Below are positions 25,427-33,818 of a DNA stretch of 64,000 nucleotides, piece after piece. The notes under the pieces were generated by a model. The model was not told the DNA's origin and searched no databases. It was given only the letters and a program-made list of their open reading frames with translations. The translations under genes were made by a program, and so were the position numbers. Location of the stretch: NCBI GenBank assembly GCA_000466585.1, contig KE993462.1:166065-230064 (forward strand), written 5' to 3'. Every line of letters begins with the position of its first letter. Position 1 is the first letter of the stretch. The stretch comes from Clostridiales bacterium oral taxon 876 str. F0540. Lineage in GTDB: Bacteria > Bacillota > Clostridia > Clostridiales > Clostridiaceae.

Positions 25427-26383
25427 ATGGAGTATAAAAAAATAAGTGAACTCGAAAATGGCGAGAGAATTGATGGGTTTTATTTAGTTAAATCTGTAGA
25501 GCTTAAAACTTCTTCAAATAATAAAAAATATCTTGATTTTACTCTTGGGGATAAAACCGGAGAAATAAATGCTAAGCTTTGGGAAGTAGCAGATGGCGAT
25601 GAGCAAAAGTATACAAGTAATGTGCTTATAAAGGTAAGGGGAACAGTAAGCAGCTGGCAGAACAGCCTTCAGTTAAAGCTGGAAAGACTGAGGGAGGCAC
25701 TGCCTTCTGATGGAGTTAATATTGAGGATTTTGTGCCGGTAGCACCTTTAGATCCAGCTTTTATGTATTCTGAAATATTTAAATATGTGGAGAATATGCA
25801 CAATAATGATATCAAAAACATTATAAGCATTATTTTAGAAGAAAAAAAAGAAAAGCTTATGCACTATCCTGCAGCAAAAAAGAATCATCATGCTATTAAA
25901 GCGGGTCTTTTATATCATGTTCTTACTATGATAAGAGCAGGAGAAAAGCTGTGTGAGATATACACATTTATAAACAAAGACTTGCTATTTGGAGGCATTA
26001 TTCTTCATGATTTATCAAAGCTTGAAGAAATGGAAGCAAGTATTCTTGGAATAGTGAGTGAGTATACAATAGAAGGACAGCTTCTAGGACATATTACCCA
26101 GGGAATTAAAAAGGTAGAACTTGTTGCTGAAAGTATAGGTGCAGATAAAGAAATTACTATGATGCTTCAGCACATGATATTATCTCATCACTATGAACCA
26201 GAATATGGAAGTCCGGTTAAACCAATGTTTCCGGAAGCAGAGCTTTTACATCATCTTGACATAATAGACGCAAGGATGTATGATATGAAAAGGGTTACAA
26301 GTGAAACTGAGAATGGGGCTTTCTCTGAAAAGATATTTTCACTTGAAGGTAGAAGAATATATAAGCCCTCAAAAGATTTTTAA
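25427..26383 (+). CDS. yhaM: 3'-5' exoribonuclease YhaM
   Basis: A 318-residue nuclease with an N-terminal OB-fold (about 12-85, [20 protein letters not shown]) and an HD domain ([14 protein letters not shown] near 190, and [13 protein letters not shown]). YhaM trims RNA 3' ends, and single-stranded DNA in vitro, in Firmicutes. ATG 25427 is 7 nt after AAAGGTGG; the GTG at 25418 lies in that site. It is probably cotranscribed with ldh and pepT. Confidence 0.9.
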   Translation: MEYKKISELENGERIDGFYLVKSVELKTSSNNKKYLDFTLGDKTGEINAKLWEVADGDEQKYTSNVLIKVRGTVSSWQNSLQLKLERLREALPSDGVNIEDFVPVAPLDPAFMYSEIFKYVENMHNNDIKNIISIILEEKKEKLMHYPAAKKNHHAIKAGLLYHVLTMIRAGEKLCEIYTFINKDLLFGGIILHDLSKLEEMEASILGIVSEYTIEGQLLGHITQGIKKVELVAESIGADKEITMMLQHMILSHHYEPEYGSPVKPMFPEAELLHHLDIIDARMYDMKRVTSETENGAFSEKIFSLEGRRIYKPSKDF

Positions 26384-26414
26384 TAATTTTAATACAAGTA
26401 AGGAGGAAGACAAC

Positions 26415-27632
26415 ATGAGTAAAGTTGTTGAAAGATTTTTAAAGTATGTAAAATATGATACAAAGGCTGATGACAATTCTGAAACAGTGCCAACAACTAA
26501 GGGTCAGCTTGTTTTAGCAAAGGAAATAGGAAAAGAACTTGAGGAACTAGGCCTTTCCGATGTTTCAGTAGATGAAAATGGTTATATAATGGCCACACTT
26601 CCTGCAAATGTAGATAAAAAGGTACCTACTATAGGTTTTATAGCACATATGGATACAAGCCCAGATATGTCTGGTACAAATGTTAATCCTCAGTTTGTAG
26701 AAAACTACGATGGCGGTGACATTAAGCTTAATAATGAAGTAACTCTATCACCAGTAGATTTTCCGGAACTTAAAGAATACATAGGCGAGACCTTGATTAC
26801 TACAGATGGAACTACTCTTCTTGGGGCTGATGACAAAGCAGGTATTGCAGAAATAATTACTGCTGTAGAGTATTTAATAAATCATCCTGAGATTCCTCAT
26901 GGAACAATAAAGCTAGGATTTACTCCTGATGAGGAAGTAGGAAGAGGACCAAATCACTTTGATGTGGAGAAGTTTAATGCAGATTTAGCTTATACTATGG
27001 ATGGTGGAGCTGTAGGAGAACTTGAATATGAAAACTTTAATGCTGCAGGTGCTAAGGTTACTATTCATGGAAGAAATGTACACCCAGGCTATGCTAAAGA
27101 TAAAATGGTAAATTCCATGCTTATAGCAAATGAATTTATAGCTAAGCTTCCAGAAAGCGAAACACCACAAACAACAGAAGGCTATGAAGGCTTTTATCAC
27201 TTAAACACAATTAACGGCGATGTTGAAAAAACAGTATTAAGTTATATTATTAGAGACTTTGATATGGATAGCTTTGAAAAGAGAAAACAAAACATCAAAG
27301 CAATTGCAGAAGAATTAAACAAGAAGTATCCAAATAGAGTTGTAATCGAAGTAAAAGATCAATATAGAAACATGAAAGAAAAAATAGAGCCTGTTATGTA
27401 CGTTGTAGATAATGCTAAGAAGGCTATGGAACTTGTAGGAGTTAAACCTTTAGTTAGACCTATAAGAGGCGGAACTGACGGAGCAAGACTTTCCTTCATG
27501 GGACTTCCATGTCCAAACATTTTTGCAGGAGGTTTAAACTTCCACGGAAAGTTTGAATATGTACCTGTATCTTCAATGGAAAAAGCTGTTGATGTTATTC
27601 TAAAAATAGTAGAATTATATGTAAATGCTTAA
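26415..27632 (+). CDS. pepT: Peptidase T (tripeptidase)
   Basis: PepT, 405 residues, is a cytosolic zinc aminotripeptidase of family M20B. The metal and catalytic motifs are all present: [33 protein letters not shown], and a late [17 protein letters not shown] and NFHGKFEYV. The start is ATG 26415, preceded by AAGGAGGAAGACAAC; the frame is open further back but overlaps yhaM. Length matches the family. It ends the ldh-yhaM-pepT group at a terminator. Confidence 0.95.
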   Translation: MSKVVERFLKYVKYDTKADDNSETVPTTKGQLVLAKEIGKELEELGLSDVSVDENGYIMATLPANVDKKVPTIGFIAHMDTSPDMSGTNVNPQFVENYDGGDIKLNNEVTLSPVDFPELKEYIGETLITTDGTTLLGADDKAGIAEIITAVEYLINHPEIPHGTIKLGFTPDEEVGRGPNHFDVEKFNADLAYTMDGGAVGELEYENFNAAGAKVTIHGRNVHPGYAKDKMVNSMLIANEFIAKLPESETPQTTEGYEGFYHLNTINGDVEKTVLSYIIRDFDMDSFEKRKQNIKAIAEELNKKYPNRVVIEVKDQYRNMKEKIEPVMYVVDNAKKAMELVGVKPLVRPIRGGTDGARLSFMGLPCPNIFAGGLNFHGKFEYVPVSSMEKAVDVILKIVELYVNA

Positions 27633-27636
27633 TTAT

Positions 27637-27680
27637 AAAAAAGGATCGTATTTTATTAATACGGTCCCTTTTATTTTCAT
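27637..27680. terminator. Terminator after pepT
   Basis: A stem of AAAGGATCGTATT with AATACGGTCCCTTTT (one wobble, one bulge) is followed by ATTTTC. The converging small gene ends at 27677, so it may serve both. Confidence 0.65.
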
Positions 27681-27970
27681 ATATCTTTAGAGGGGTAATA
27701 TTGTCCTTTGTCTTTTTTTACTTTATCTCCAACTTCTATAGACTTATACAGCTCTTCTGTTACATCTATAGTTGACTTTTCACCATTGTCCTTTAGAATT
27801 TGAAGAATATAGATATAGCTATGATTGCCTCTATAAAAATAATCCTTAGTTTTCTTTCCTTGAACTAATCCGGTCCAAGTTGTGTTTAATCTGGAGAACT
27901 CTATAAAATAAGTTGTAAATACTACTGCTAAAGCTAAAATAAGAAGAATAAAAATCCATAATTCATTCAT
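27677..27970 (-). CDS. Small membrane-anchored protein of unknown function
   Basis: 97 residues. One N-terminal membrane helix (about 5-24) is followed by an extracellular-type domain with TWTGLVQGKKTKDYFYRG and GDKVKKDKGQYYP. The domain looks like a small beta-barrel of the SH3 or OB kind. ATG 27970 has GAGGAGAAGTATT upstream. I do not recognise a named family with certainty, and neighbours give no hint. Real coding is supported by the strong ribosome site and the patterned sequence. Confidence 0.65.
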   Translation of the reverse strand: MNELWIFILLILALAVVFTTYFIEFSRLNTTWTGLVQGKKTKDYFYRGNHSYIYILQILKDNGEKSTIDVTEELYKSIEVGDKVKKDKGQYYPSKDI

Positions 27971-28060
27971 AATACTTCTCCTCTTTATTAATGCCTAATA
28001 TAGTATATTCAGTTTTAGACTCATATGTTATATTTAAAAATAATAATAATAGGGAATATA

Positions 28061-28100
28061 AAAAATCAAGTCCCAGAAATTAATCTAGGACTTGATTTTT
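28061..28100 (-). terminator. Terminator of the charged small protein gene
   Basis: A 13-bp perfect stem (28061-28073 with 28088-28100) lies directly after the stop codon on the minus strand and is followed by Ts there. Confidence 0.8.
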
Positions 28101-28501
28101 TATTTATGCATATTGTTCATTTGTTCTTCTCTATTTTCCTGTTTTTCCTTTGTTCTCTGAAGAGTAGCACTATCCATTTTATCAGAGTTTGCTTCAATAT
28201 AACTATTGGTAAATTCATAATTTCTTTGTAAATTTTCTAAGTCATTTACATTTACATGTTTTCCGTGTGCTACAACATTTTTTAGATTTTCTATTTCCTC
28301 TTCGCGTTCTTTTTGTATCTCTTTAGAGTGAGCAATTGCCTCAGGAGAAGCTATATCAGAGTGCTGTTCTAAGTGTCTTTCAGTTCTTGTATGCTTATCA
28401 ACTAAATTAATTAACTGATCTATCCTTTTTTCATCCTGTTTTTCAGCATCCTGATCCTTATTGTAATCATTTACTTTATGATCCTTTTCTTTATGACTCA
28501 T
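28100..28501 (-). CDS. Highly charged, helical protein of unknown function
   Basis: 133 residues, extremely rich in Lys, Glu, Asp, His and Asn, with no Cys or Trp and few hydrophobics. Predicted to be long helices or coiled coil (for example KEIQKEREEEIENLKNVV). The start is ATG 28501, right behind AAGGAGGCTTTCAT. Such soluble, hydrophilic proteins are common in spore formers and may be spore-core or stress proteins, but that is a guess. It is monocistronic with its own terminator. Confidence 0.65.
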   Translation of the reverse strand: MSHKEKDHKVNDYNKDQDAEKQDEKRIDQLINLVDKHTRTERHLEQHSDIASPEAIAHSKEIQKEREEEIENLKNVVAHGKHVNVNDLENLQRNYEFTNSYIEANSDKMDSATLQRTKEKQENREEQMNNMHK

Positions 28502-28568
28502 ATGAAAGCCTCCTTCACATAACATTTTCCTTATTATTTTGGTTTAATATTAAAGTAAAATACTATAA

Positions 28569-29528
28569 TTAAAATTCTAGTGTTGTATTATCTATCCAAT
28601 TCCAGTCTGGCCTTAATACTTTAATATCTTTTACTAACTGAAAAAGAGCCTTATCCTTCATTTTAGCTTCGAGCATAATATCAAAATCTTTATCTAAAGG
28701 TCTGCAGATTTCTATAAAGCTTACAAAATCCTCAGCATTTATATAATCTGCATGCTTTCTATCTTTTTCTGTATCTCTGGGAGTTGAAAAATGAAATTTG
28801 GCAGGAAGTGGCTGACTTTCCCAAGTTTTAAAAATATCAGATATAAGACTTTCTACAGTTTCACCGGTATTATTGCACATGTGGTGATGAACATCAAAAA
28901 CTATTGGTGCACCAGTCTCTCTGCAAATATATAAAACCTCCGTAGCAGTAAAAGTTTTATCATCATTTTCAAGCATTAATCTATCTGTTATTTCACAAGG
29001 AAAGTTTTTAAAATTATCTATAAAACGCTGCATTGCAACTTCCTTTCCTCCTTGAGCTCCTCCTATATGGAGTACCATTCGTCCATTTGGATACTGCATG
29101 TCATCGAATAAATGTACATGGCTCCAAAGATTTCTCTTCGCACTTATTACGACCTCTTCTCTAATGCTGTTTATCACATTGAATTCATCCGGATGAGTAT
29201 CAACTCTCATATTATTGTCTTTTATAAACTTTCCAACATGCTTAAAATCTATGCTGAAGATTTTTCTGTAATCCCAATCAGCTACATCTGGATGTGTGGC
29301 AAGCGGCACTAAAGCAGAGGTTATCCTATAAAAGTGTATATTATTTTCTACATTGTATTGAAGAATTTTGTATAAGTCATCAATATTTGAAAGAGTTACC
29401 TGTTTTAATTTATTTAACTTCTGCTCTGAAGAGGATAATTTTTGATAATTTGTATAAGTAACTGTACTTGAAGAAGTTACTTTTGGCAAATTTAAAGCTA
29501 TAGCTACATAACCAATCCTTATTCGCAT
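28569..29528 (-). CDS. uvsE: UV DNA damage endonuclease UvsE
   Basis: UvsE/UVDE, 319 residues, is a metal-dependent TIM-barrel endonuclease that nicks 5' of UV photoproducts and starts an alternative excision repair pathway. The family start is MRIRIGYVAIALNL. Metal ligands sit in MRVDTHPDEFNVI, VLHIGGAQGGKE, MLENDDKTFT, FDVHHHMCNN and KFHFSTPRD. ATG 29528 follows AGGAGGTTATAAA. It is common in Bacillus and Clostridium and helps spores survive light. No LexA box was found upstream. Confidence 0.93.
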   Translation of the reverse strand: MRIRIGYVAIALNLPKVTSSSTVTYTNYQKLSSSEQKLNKLKQVTLSNIDDLYKILQYNVENNIHFYRITSALVPLATHPDVADWDYRKIFSIDFKHVGKFIKDNNMRVDTHPDEFNVINSIREEVVISAKRNLWSHVHLFDDMQYPNGRMVLHIGGAQGGKEVAMQRFIDNFKNFPCEITDRLMLENDDKTFTATEVLYICRETGAPIVFDVHHHMCNNTGETVESLISDIFKTWESQPLPAKFHFSTPRDTEKDRKHADYINAEDFVSFIEICRPLDKDFDIMLEAKMKDKALFQLVKDIKVLRPDWNWIDNTTLEF

Positions 29529-29586
29529 TTTATAACCTCCTAAAAGTAGGCTTAAATTTATTATGTGTAAATTAGTTTTTTTAACA

Positions 29587-29626
29587 CAATAAAAATAGTA
29601 AAGAATCTTAATAATTCTTTACTATT
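29587..29626 (-). terminator. Terminator of the radical SAM/SPASM gene
   Basis: A 13-bp perfect stem (29626-29614 with 29606-29594) overlaps the stop codon and is followed by TTTTTATTG on the minus strand. Confidence 0.8.
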
Positions 29627-30488
29627 TACTAAATCTTCTTCTATAATCACATTTTTTACATAGCTGTTCTATAACTTTTCGGTTTGAGAAACCTTCATAT
29701 ATCTTTTTAGCTCTGTCATTATTGATAATATCATAAAAGCTTTCTGCACATATGTTTCCTAGATTTATTATGCCTTCACCATCTAAACAGCATGGAACAA
29801 CTGTGCCGTCTACTAATATAGCTATTTGATCCCTAAGTCCGTAACAGAAACCGTAATCATCACTTTGCTCTAAGCTATTGTCTGGCCATTCAAACCTTTC
29901 AGCAGCATTTAAATAAACATTTTTAACTATTTTTAAACCGGGATTATCAATAAGTTTATCTTCAATCTTGTAGTCTAAGTTAAAGCACTTTTCTAATAGT
30001 TTGAATATATGTCTGTTTTTTTCTATATTTTTCATATCTTCTTCCAGATTCCATAATCTATAGGAAACTATTATATTATTTTTAGCTGCTTCTAAGGTGA
30101 AGTCAATAATTTTATTTAAATAATCTTCTAATGAGAAGTTTAAATCATTAGCATCAAAGCTGTGTAGGGAGATATTAATTTGCCTTAAAGAGTTACTTGA
30201 CAGAAGTTTATCTTTAACTTTATAGATAAGAGTACCATTTGTCGTCAAATTAACTTTTAAACTATATTTTTCAGCGGAAGTTAGAAAACTGTCAAGTTCG
30301 GGATGTAGAAGAGGTTCTCCTTTAACATGCAAATATATATAATCTGTATACTCTTTTACTTGATTTAAAATACTGTCAAAAGTATCTATACTCATAAATT
30401 GAGGCTTCCTTTTAGTAATAGGACAAAATTCACACCTTAAATTACAAACATTAGTTATCTCTATATAAACTTTTTTAAATCTTTTCAT
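29622..30488 (-). CDS. Radical SAM/SPASM domain protein
   Basis: 288 residues. The radical SAM cluster motif is C15-x3-C19-x2-C22 (CNLRCEFC). The C-terminal third is a SPASM-type domain with CYG, PCCLDGEG, NICAESF and LCKKCDYRRRF cysteines for an auxiliary cluster. Such enzymes mature peptides or modify proteins, but no substrate gene is nearby. ATG 30488 is preceded by GGAGAAATTT. The 5' leader consists of two tandem copies of an 82-84 bp hairpin unit, which suggests special control. The closest family cannot be named from sequence alone. Confidence 0.85.
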   Translation of the reverse strand: MKRFKKVYIEITNVCNLRCEFCPITKRKPQFMSIDTFDSILNQVKEYTDYIYLHVKGEPLLHPELDSFLTSAEKYSLKVNLTTNGTLIYKVKDKLLSSNSLRQINISLHSFDANDLNFSLEDYLNKIIDFTLEAAKNNIIVSYRLWNLEEDMKNIEKNRHIFKLLEKCFNLDYKIEDKLIDNPGLKIVKNVYLNAAERFEWPDNSLEQSDDYGFCYGLRDQIAILVDGTVVPCCLDGEGIINLGNICAESFYDIINNDRAKKIYEGFSNRKVIEQLCKKCDYRRRFSK

Positions 30489-30494
30489 AAATTT

Positions 30495-30660
30495 CTCCTT
30501 TCAGTCGAAACACTGGGTAGTTTAAAATGCTCGTTCTCACTCGCAAACTACCCGTGCAAGGTCATTTGGACCTTGCACCTCCTTTCACTCTGAACACTGG
30601 GTGTTTAGAGAGTTCGTTACATTATGCATACTGCCTGTTTAAGTCCATTTAGAACTTAGA
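30495..30660 (-). repeat. Tandem imperfect 82-84 bp repeat in the leader of the SPASM gene
   Basis: Copy A (30660-30579) and copy B (30578-30495) share blocks such as AAATG, GTTTGC/GTATGC, AACGA, AAAC, CCCAGTGTT and a closing TGAAAGGAG. In copy B, GTGCAAGGTC pairs with GACCTTGCAC and GGGTAGTTT with AAACTACCC. In copy A the same stems are decayed. Each copy ends in a ribosome site; the second serves the gene at 30488. Confidence 0.7.
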
Positions 30661-30775
30661 TCTCTCACTATAATAAAATGGTAATTAAAGATTCATTTTA
30701 TTATATCAGAGTATAATTATAAAGTGAAAGGAATATATTACACAAGAGTTAAATATGTACGGTCTGGTGAAAGTT

Positions 30776-31507
30776 ATGAAGGGGAAAATAAATAAAAGAT
30801 TTATTATTAGAATGTACTTTGGTCTTAATATAGTGATATATGTGTCTTTTTTAGATATGGATTTAATTTATAAGAATTTGAGCAACATTTATACAGTAGG
30901 CTTAAAATATTTTATTATTATTCTATGCTTTATTCTAACGTTATTAATAGGAAAAGACGGTTATGGGAAAATAGATACTGTTCTAGTTAATTGTGCAAAA
31001 TTATTAACTCTGATTGCGGATTATTATCTTTTAATTGCCAATCAATATAAATCAGGAATTTTAGCCTTTTGCCTTGTTCAAATAGTCTATATCTTAAGAC
31101 ATACGCTGATGAATAAAAAGGAATATAGAAATTTAATATTCCTCATAGTAAGCTTAAGTATAAGTCTTATATTAAGTTTGAATATATGTGTAAAAGGAAT
31201 TGAAAATGATTTGTTAGGTATTTCTTTTGTATATGCAGCACTTCTTATTACAAGCTTATATTGCGGGATAAATACAATAAAAGGTGGTTTATATCCGAGG
31301 TACAGTGCAATGCTTATAGGAATTGGAATATTTTTATTTTTTATGTGCGATCTCAATGTAGTATTATTTAATATTTTACAAAACCAAGATTTAAAAATTT
31401 TAACCGGTTTTTTAATTTGGTTCTTTTATGCGCCTTCACAGTTATTGTTAAGCCTAAGCGGATATAATAAAAATTATATGAAGCAGGTTTTTTCTTATAA
31501 AGGATAA
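30776..31507 (+). CDS. YhhN/TMEM86-like integral membrane protein
   Basis: About 243 residues with seven or eight predicted membrane helices. The pattern matches the YhhN (lysoplasmalogenase) family: TLIADYYLLI followed by a helix and QIVYILRH, a GIGIFLFFMCDLNVVL segment with the conserved Asp, and a late WFFYAPSQLLLSLS. Family members in animals hydrolyse the vinyl-ether bond of lysoplasmalogens. Clostridia make plasmalogens, so that role is reasonable but unproven. ATG 30776 has GGTGA in front; ATG 30755 in the same frame lacks a site. Confidence 0.65.
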   Translation: MKGKINKRFIIRMYFGLNIVIYVSFLDMDLIYKNLSNIYTVGLKYFIIILCFILTLLIGKDGYGKIDTVLVNCAKLLTLIADYYLLIANQYKSGILAFCLVQIVYILRHTLMNKKEYRNLIFLIVSLSISLILSLNICVKGIENDLLGISFVYAALLITSLYCGINTIKGGLYPRYSAMLIGIGIFLFFMCDLNVVLFNILQNQDLKILTGFLIWFFYAPSQLLLSLSGYNKNYMKQVFSYKG

Positions 31508-31575
31508 AAAAGCTTCTTTCACTTCATACTATTAATGATTAATCAATTAGTATGATAATGAAAGGAGCTTTTTAT
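31506..31575 (+). terminator. Terminator/hairpin that includes the next gene's ribosome site
   Basis: A long imperfect stem (31506-31529 with 31548-31575) ends in CTTTTTATAT. Its 3' arm contains AAAGGAG, which serves ATG 31578, so the same structure could also hide that site. Confidence 0.6.
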
Positions 31576-31577
31576 AT

Positions 31578-31784
31578 ATGAAGACAGTTCACTATAATGT
31601 TTCAGGAATGGCAAACAGAAAAAGCAAAGCACAAATACTAAATGCACTGGACAAGGTTAAAGGAGTACAGGAAGTAGCGGTAGATTTAGCTAGAGGAACT
31701 GTTGAAGTTCAGTATAATGAACCGGCAGATCCCAATTCAATAAAAAACTGTATTGAGCATACAGGATATATAATAGAGGGATAA
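31578..31784 (+). CDS. HMA-fold protein lacking the metal-binding cysteines
   Basis: 68 residues with the beta-alpha-beta-beta-alpha-beta pattern of heavy-metal-associated domains (VKGVQEVAVDLARGTVEVQY, HTGYIIEG). The usual GMxCxxC loop reads GMANRKSK, so both copper or zinc ligands are absent and the protein has no Cys in that loop. It probably does not traffic metal by the known mechanism; it may bind another partner. ATG 31578 is 10 nt after AAAGGAG. A terminator follows, so it is a single-gene unit. Confidence 0.7.
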   Translation: MKTVHYNVSGMANRKSKAQILNALDKVKGVQEVAVDLARGTVEVQYNEPADPNSIKNCIEHTGYIIEG

Positions 31785-31802
31785 TAAGCTGATATTAAAT
31801 TA

Positions 31803-31833
31803 AAGCTCCACATGCTGATATGTGGAGTTTTAC
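31803..31833 (+). terminator. Intrinsic terminator
   Basis: CTCCACAT (31806-31813), a 6-nt loop, ATGTGGAG (31820-31827), then TTTT. Confidence 0.7.
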
Positions 31834-31877
31834 AAATTATTTTATAAATAATCATCCTATTAAAGGAGGTTAAAATT

Positions 31878-33719
31878 ATGATAAAAGAATTTTTAGATGT
31901 AGTAACTGGTGAACCTCTTGCAAATGAGGAAACAGCTCATGAAAAATATAATGTACCATTTGGGCTGGCTATAATGGCAAGTGATGCTATTTCATCGGTA
32001 GCTTATGCTGCAGAGGAAATATTAATTGTTTTAATTGCTGGTATTGGCTTAATGTCATATACATGGCTTGGATGGGTTTCTCTTGCTATTATAGGTCTTC
32101 TGTTTATACTTACTGTTTCATATTTGCAGATTATCAGGGCGTATCCGCAAGGAGGCGGTGCATATATTGTTGCTAAGGAAAATATAGGAGTTAAGGCTGG
32201 ACTTATTGCAGCTGCAGCTTTATTAATAGACTACATACTCACTGTTGCAGTAAGTGCAAGTGCAGGAGTTGCTGCAATTATATCTGCATTTCCAAATTTG
32301 AGCACCCACAAGGTTTCGCTGGTTATAAGTCTTATAACAATACTAACGATATTAAACTTAAGAGGAATAAGTGAATCCTCAAAAATTTTCAGTATACCAA
32401 CTTATTTATTTATGATCAGCATGATTTTTATGATCATATATGGTCTTATTAGGGTCTCCTTATATGGAGCTCCGCCTCCAATGGTACAGCAGCAGGTAAA
32501 GCTCACAGGAGAATTAAGTATATTCTTAATACTTAGAGCTTTTTCCTCAGGATGCTCAGCTTTAACAGGACTTGAAGCAGTAAGTAACTCAGTGCCAAAT
32601 TTTAAAGAACCAAGTCAAAGAAATGCTAAAGTAGTAATGATACTATTATCTTCCTTAATTCTTTTTATATTTGGAGGAACTTCAATTCTTGCCAGATTCT
32701 ATCATGCTGTTCCGGTAGGATATCCTACTGTTGTAGCACAGATAGCATACGGTGTATTTGGTAAGGGTTTTATGTTTTACGTTATTCAAATAACAACAGC
32801 TGTTATATTAATAATGGCTTGTAATACAGCATTTACAGGTTTTCCAATGCTTATGTATGTTGTCGGAAAGGATGGATTTGCTCCAAGACAGTTTACTATA
32901 AGAGGAAGAAGATTAAGCTTTTCCACAGGAATAGTAGCTTTATCAATAGTAGCCGGCATTCTGGTAATTATATTTAATGCTACAACACATAGACTTATTC
33001 CATTATATTCTGTAGGAGTTTTTCTATCCTTTACTTTAGCGCAGACAGGGATGGTAATACATTGGAGAAGAAGTAAGGAAAGTGGATGGAAAAAAAGAGC
33101 TTTTATAAATGGCTTTGGTGTTGTTATTACTATTATAACAACTATAATAATAGTTTTTGAAAAGTTTACAGAAGGTGCGTGGATTGTAGCAATACTAATA
33201 CCAATCATAGTATATGGGATGTCTAGCACAAGAAGACATTATAAGAGAGTAGCCGATCAGCTTAGAGTAAGTACGGAGGAACTTTCTAAATCAGAAATAG
33301 ACAAAAAGTTCAGTCATGTTATGATAGTTCCTATTTCCAGTTTGAACAAAGCTTCACTAAGTGCACTGCAATATGCCAGAAGCATTACAGATACTGTTAT
33401 AGCTATTAACGTTTCTCCAAGTAAGAAGGCATTAGATAAACTTAAAGACAGATGGAAAGAACTGAATACAGATATAGTTCTTGTAGCAAAATATTCTCCC
33501 TATAGAGCTGTGGTTACTCCTTTATTAAGCTCTATAGGAGAGATAATAAGTGCAGCTGGTGAAGAAGAAAGAATTACAGTTGTTCTTCCGGAGTTTGTGG
33601 TGCATGAATGGTGGGGAGAGATACTTCATAATCATACAAGTTTCTTTATAAGAGAAACTCTATTAAGAAATAAAAATGTTGTAATATCAACATACCCTTA
33701 TCATTTAAATGAAGATTAA
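31878..33719 (+). CDS. APC-family transporter, KimA-like (putative K+ importer)
   Basis: 613 residues: about 12 membrane helices in the first 450 residues, then a cytosolic domain of roughly 150 residues resembling a universal-stress fold (FSHVMIVPISSLNKASLSAL...). The start of helix 1, ASDAISSVAYAAEEIL, and the length fit the KimA (YdaO) group of APC transporters, high-affinity proton-coupled K+ importers that bind c-di-AMP. Other COG0531 permeases cannot be excluded. ATG 31878 follows AAAGGAGG. The leader is too short and lacks features for the c-di-AMP (ydaO) riboswitch that often precedes kimA. Confidence 0.7.
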   Translation: MIKEFLDVVTGEPLANEETAHEKYNVPFGLAIMASDAISSVAYAAEEILIVLIAGIGLMSYTWLGWVSLAIIGLLFILTVSYLQIIRAYPQGGGAYIVAKENIGVKAGLIAAAALLIDYILTVAVSASAGVAAIISAFPNLSTHKVSLVISLITILTILNLRGISESSKIFSIPTYLFMISMIFMIIYGLIRVSLYGAPPPMVQQQVKLTGELSIFLILRAFSSGCSALTGLEAVSNSVPNFKEPSQRNAKVVMILLSSLILFIFGGTSILARFYHAVPVGYPTVVAQIAYGVFGKGFMFYVIQITTAVILIMACNTAFTGFPMLMYVVGKDGFAPRQFTIRGRRLSFSTGIVALSIVAGILVIIFNATTHRLIPLYSVGVFLSFTLAQTGMVIHWRRSKESGWKKRAFINGFGVVITIITTIIIVFEKFTEGAWIVAILIPIIVYGMSSTRRHYKRVADQLRVSTEELSKSEIDKKFSHVMIVPISSLNKASLSALQYARSITDTVIAINVSPSKKALDKLKDRWKELNTDIVLVAKYSPYRAVVTPLLSSIGEIISAAGEEERITVVLPEFVVHEWWGEILHNHTSFFIRETLLRNKNVVISTYPYHLNED

Positions 33720-33818
33720 GCTAAATGGTAAAATTATAGCACTTCCTTTAATTTTAAAAAGGATTTATGATATTATTATCGAACATATTATCTATAAAAA
33801 TTAAAGGGAGTGAAATAT

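Noticed and set aside
30495..30660. Repeat pair as a CRISPR remnant
   Set aside because: Units are contiguous without spacers, contain internal hairpins of different size and end at a ribosome site.
32786..33229. Minus-strand 147-codon frame inside the KimA-like gene
   Set aside because: It lies wholly antisense to a well-supported transporter gene, has no ribosome site and shows the hydrophobic shadow expected of membrane helix codons.
33780..33792. CGAACATATTATC before sbcD as a LexA box
   Set aside because: Only the left half-site is intact; the right half TATC differs at two of four positions from GTTC. I do not count it as an operator.
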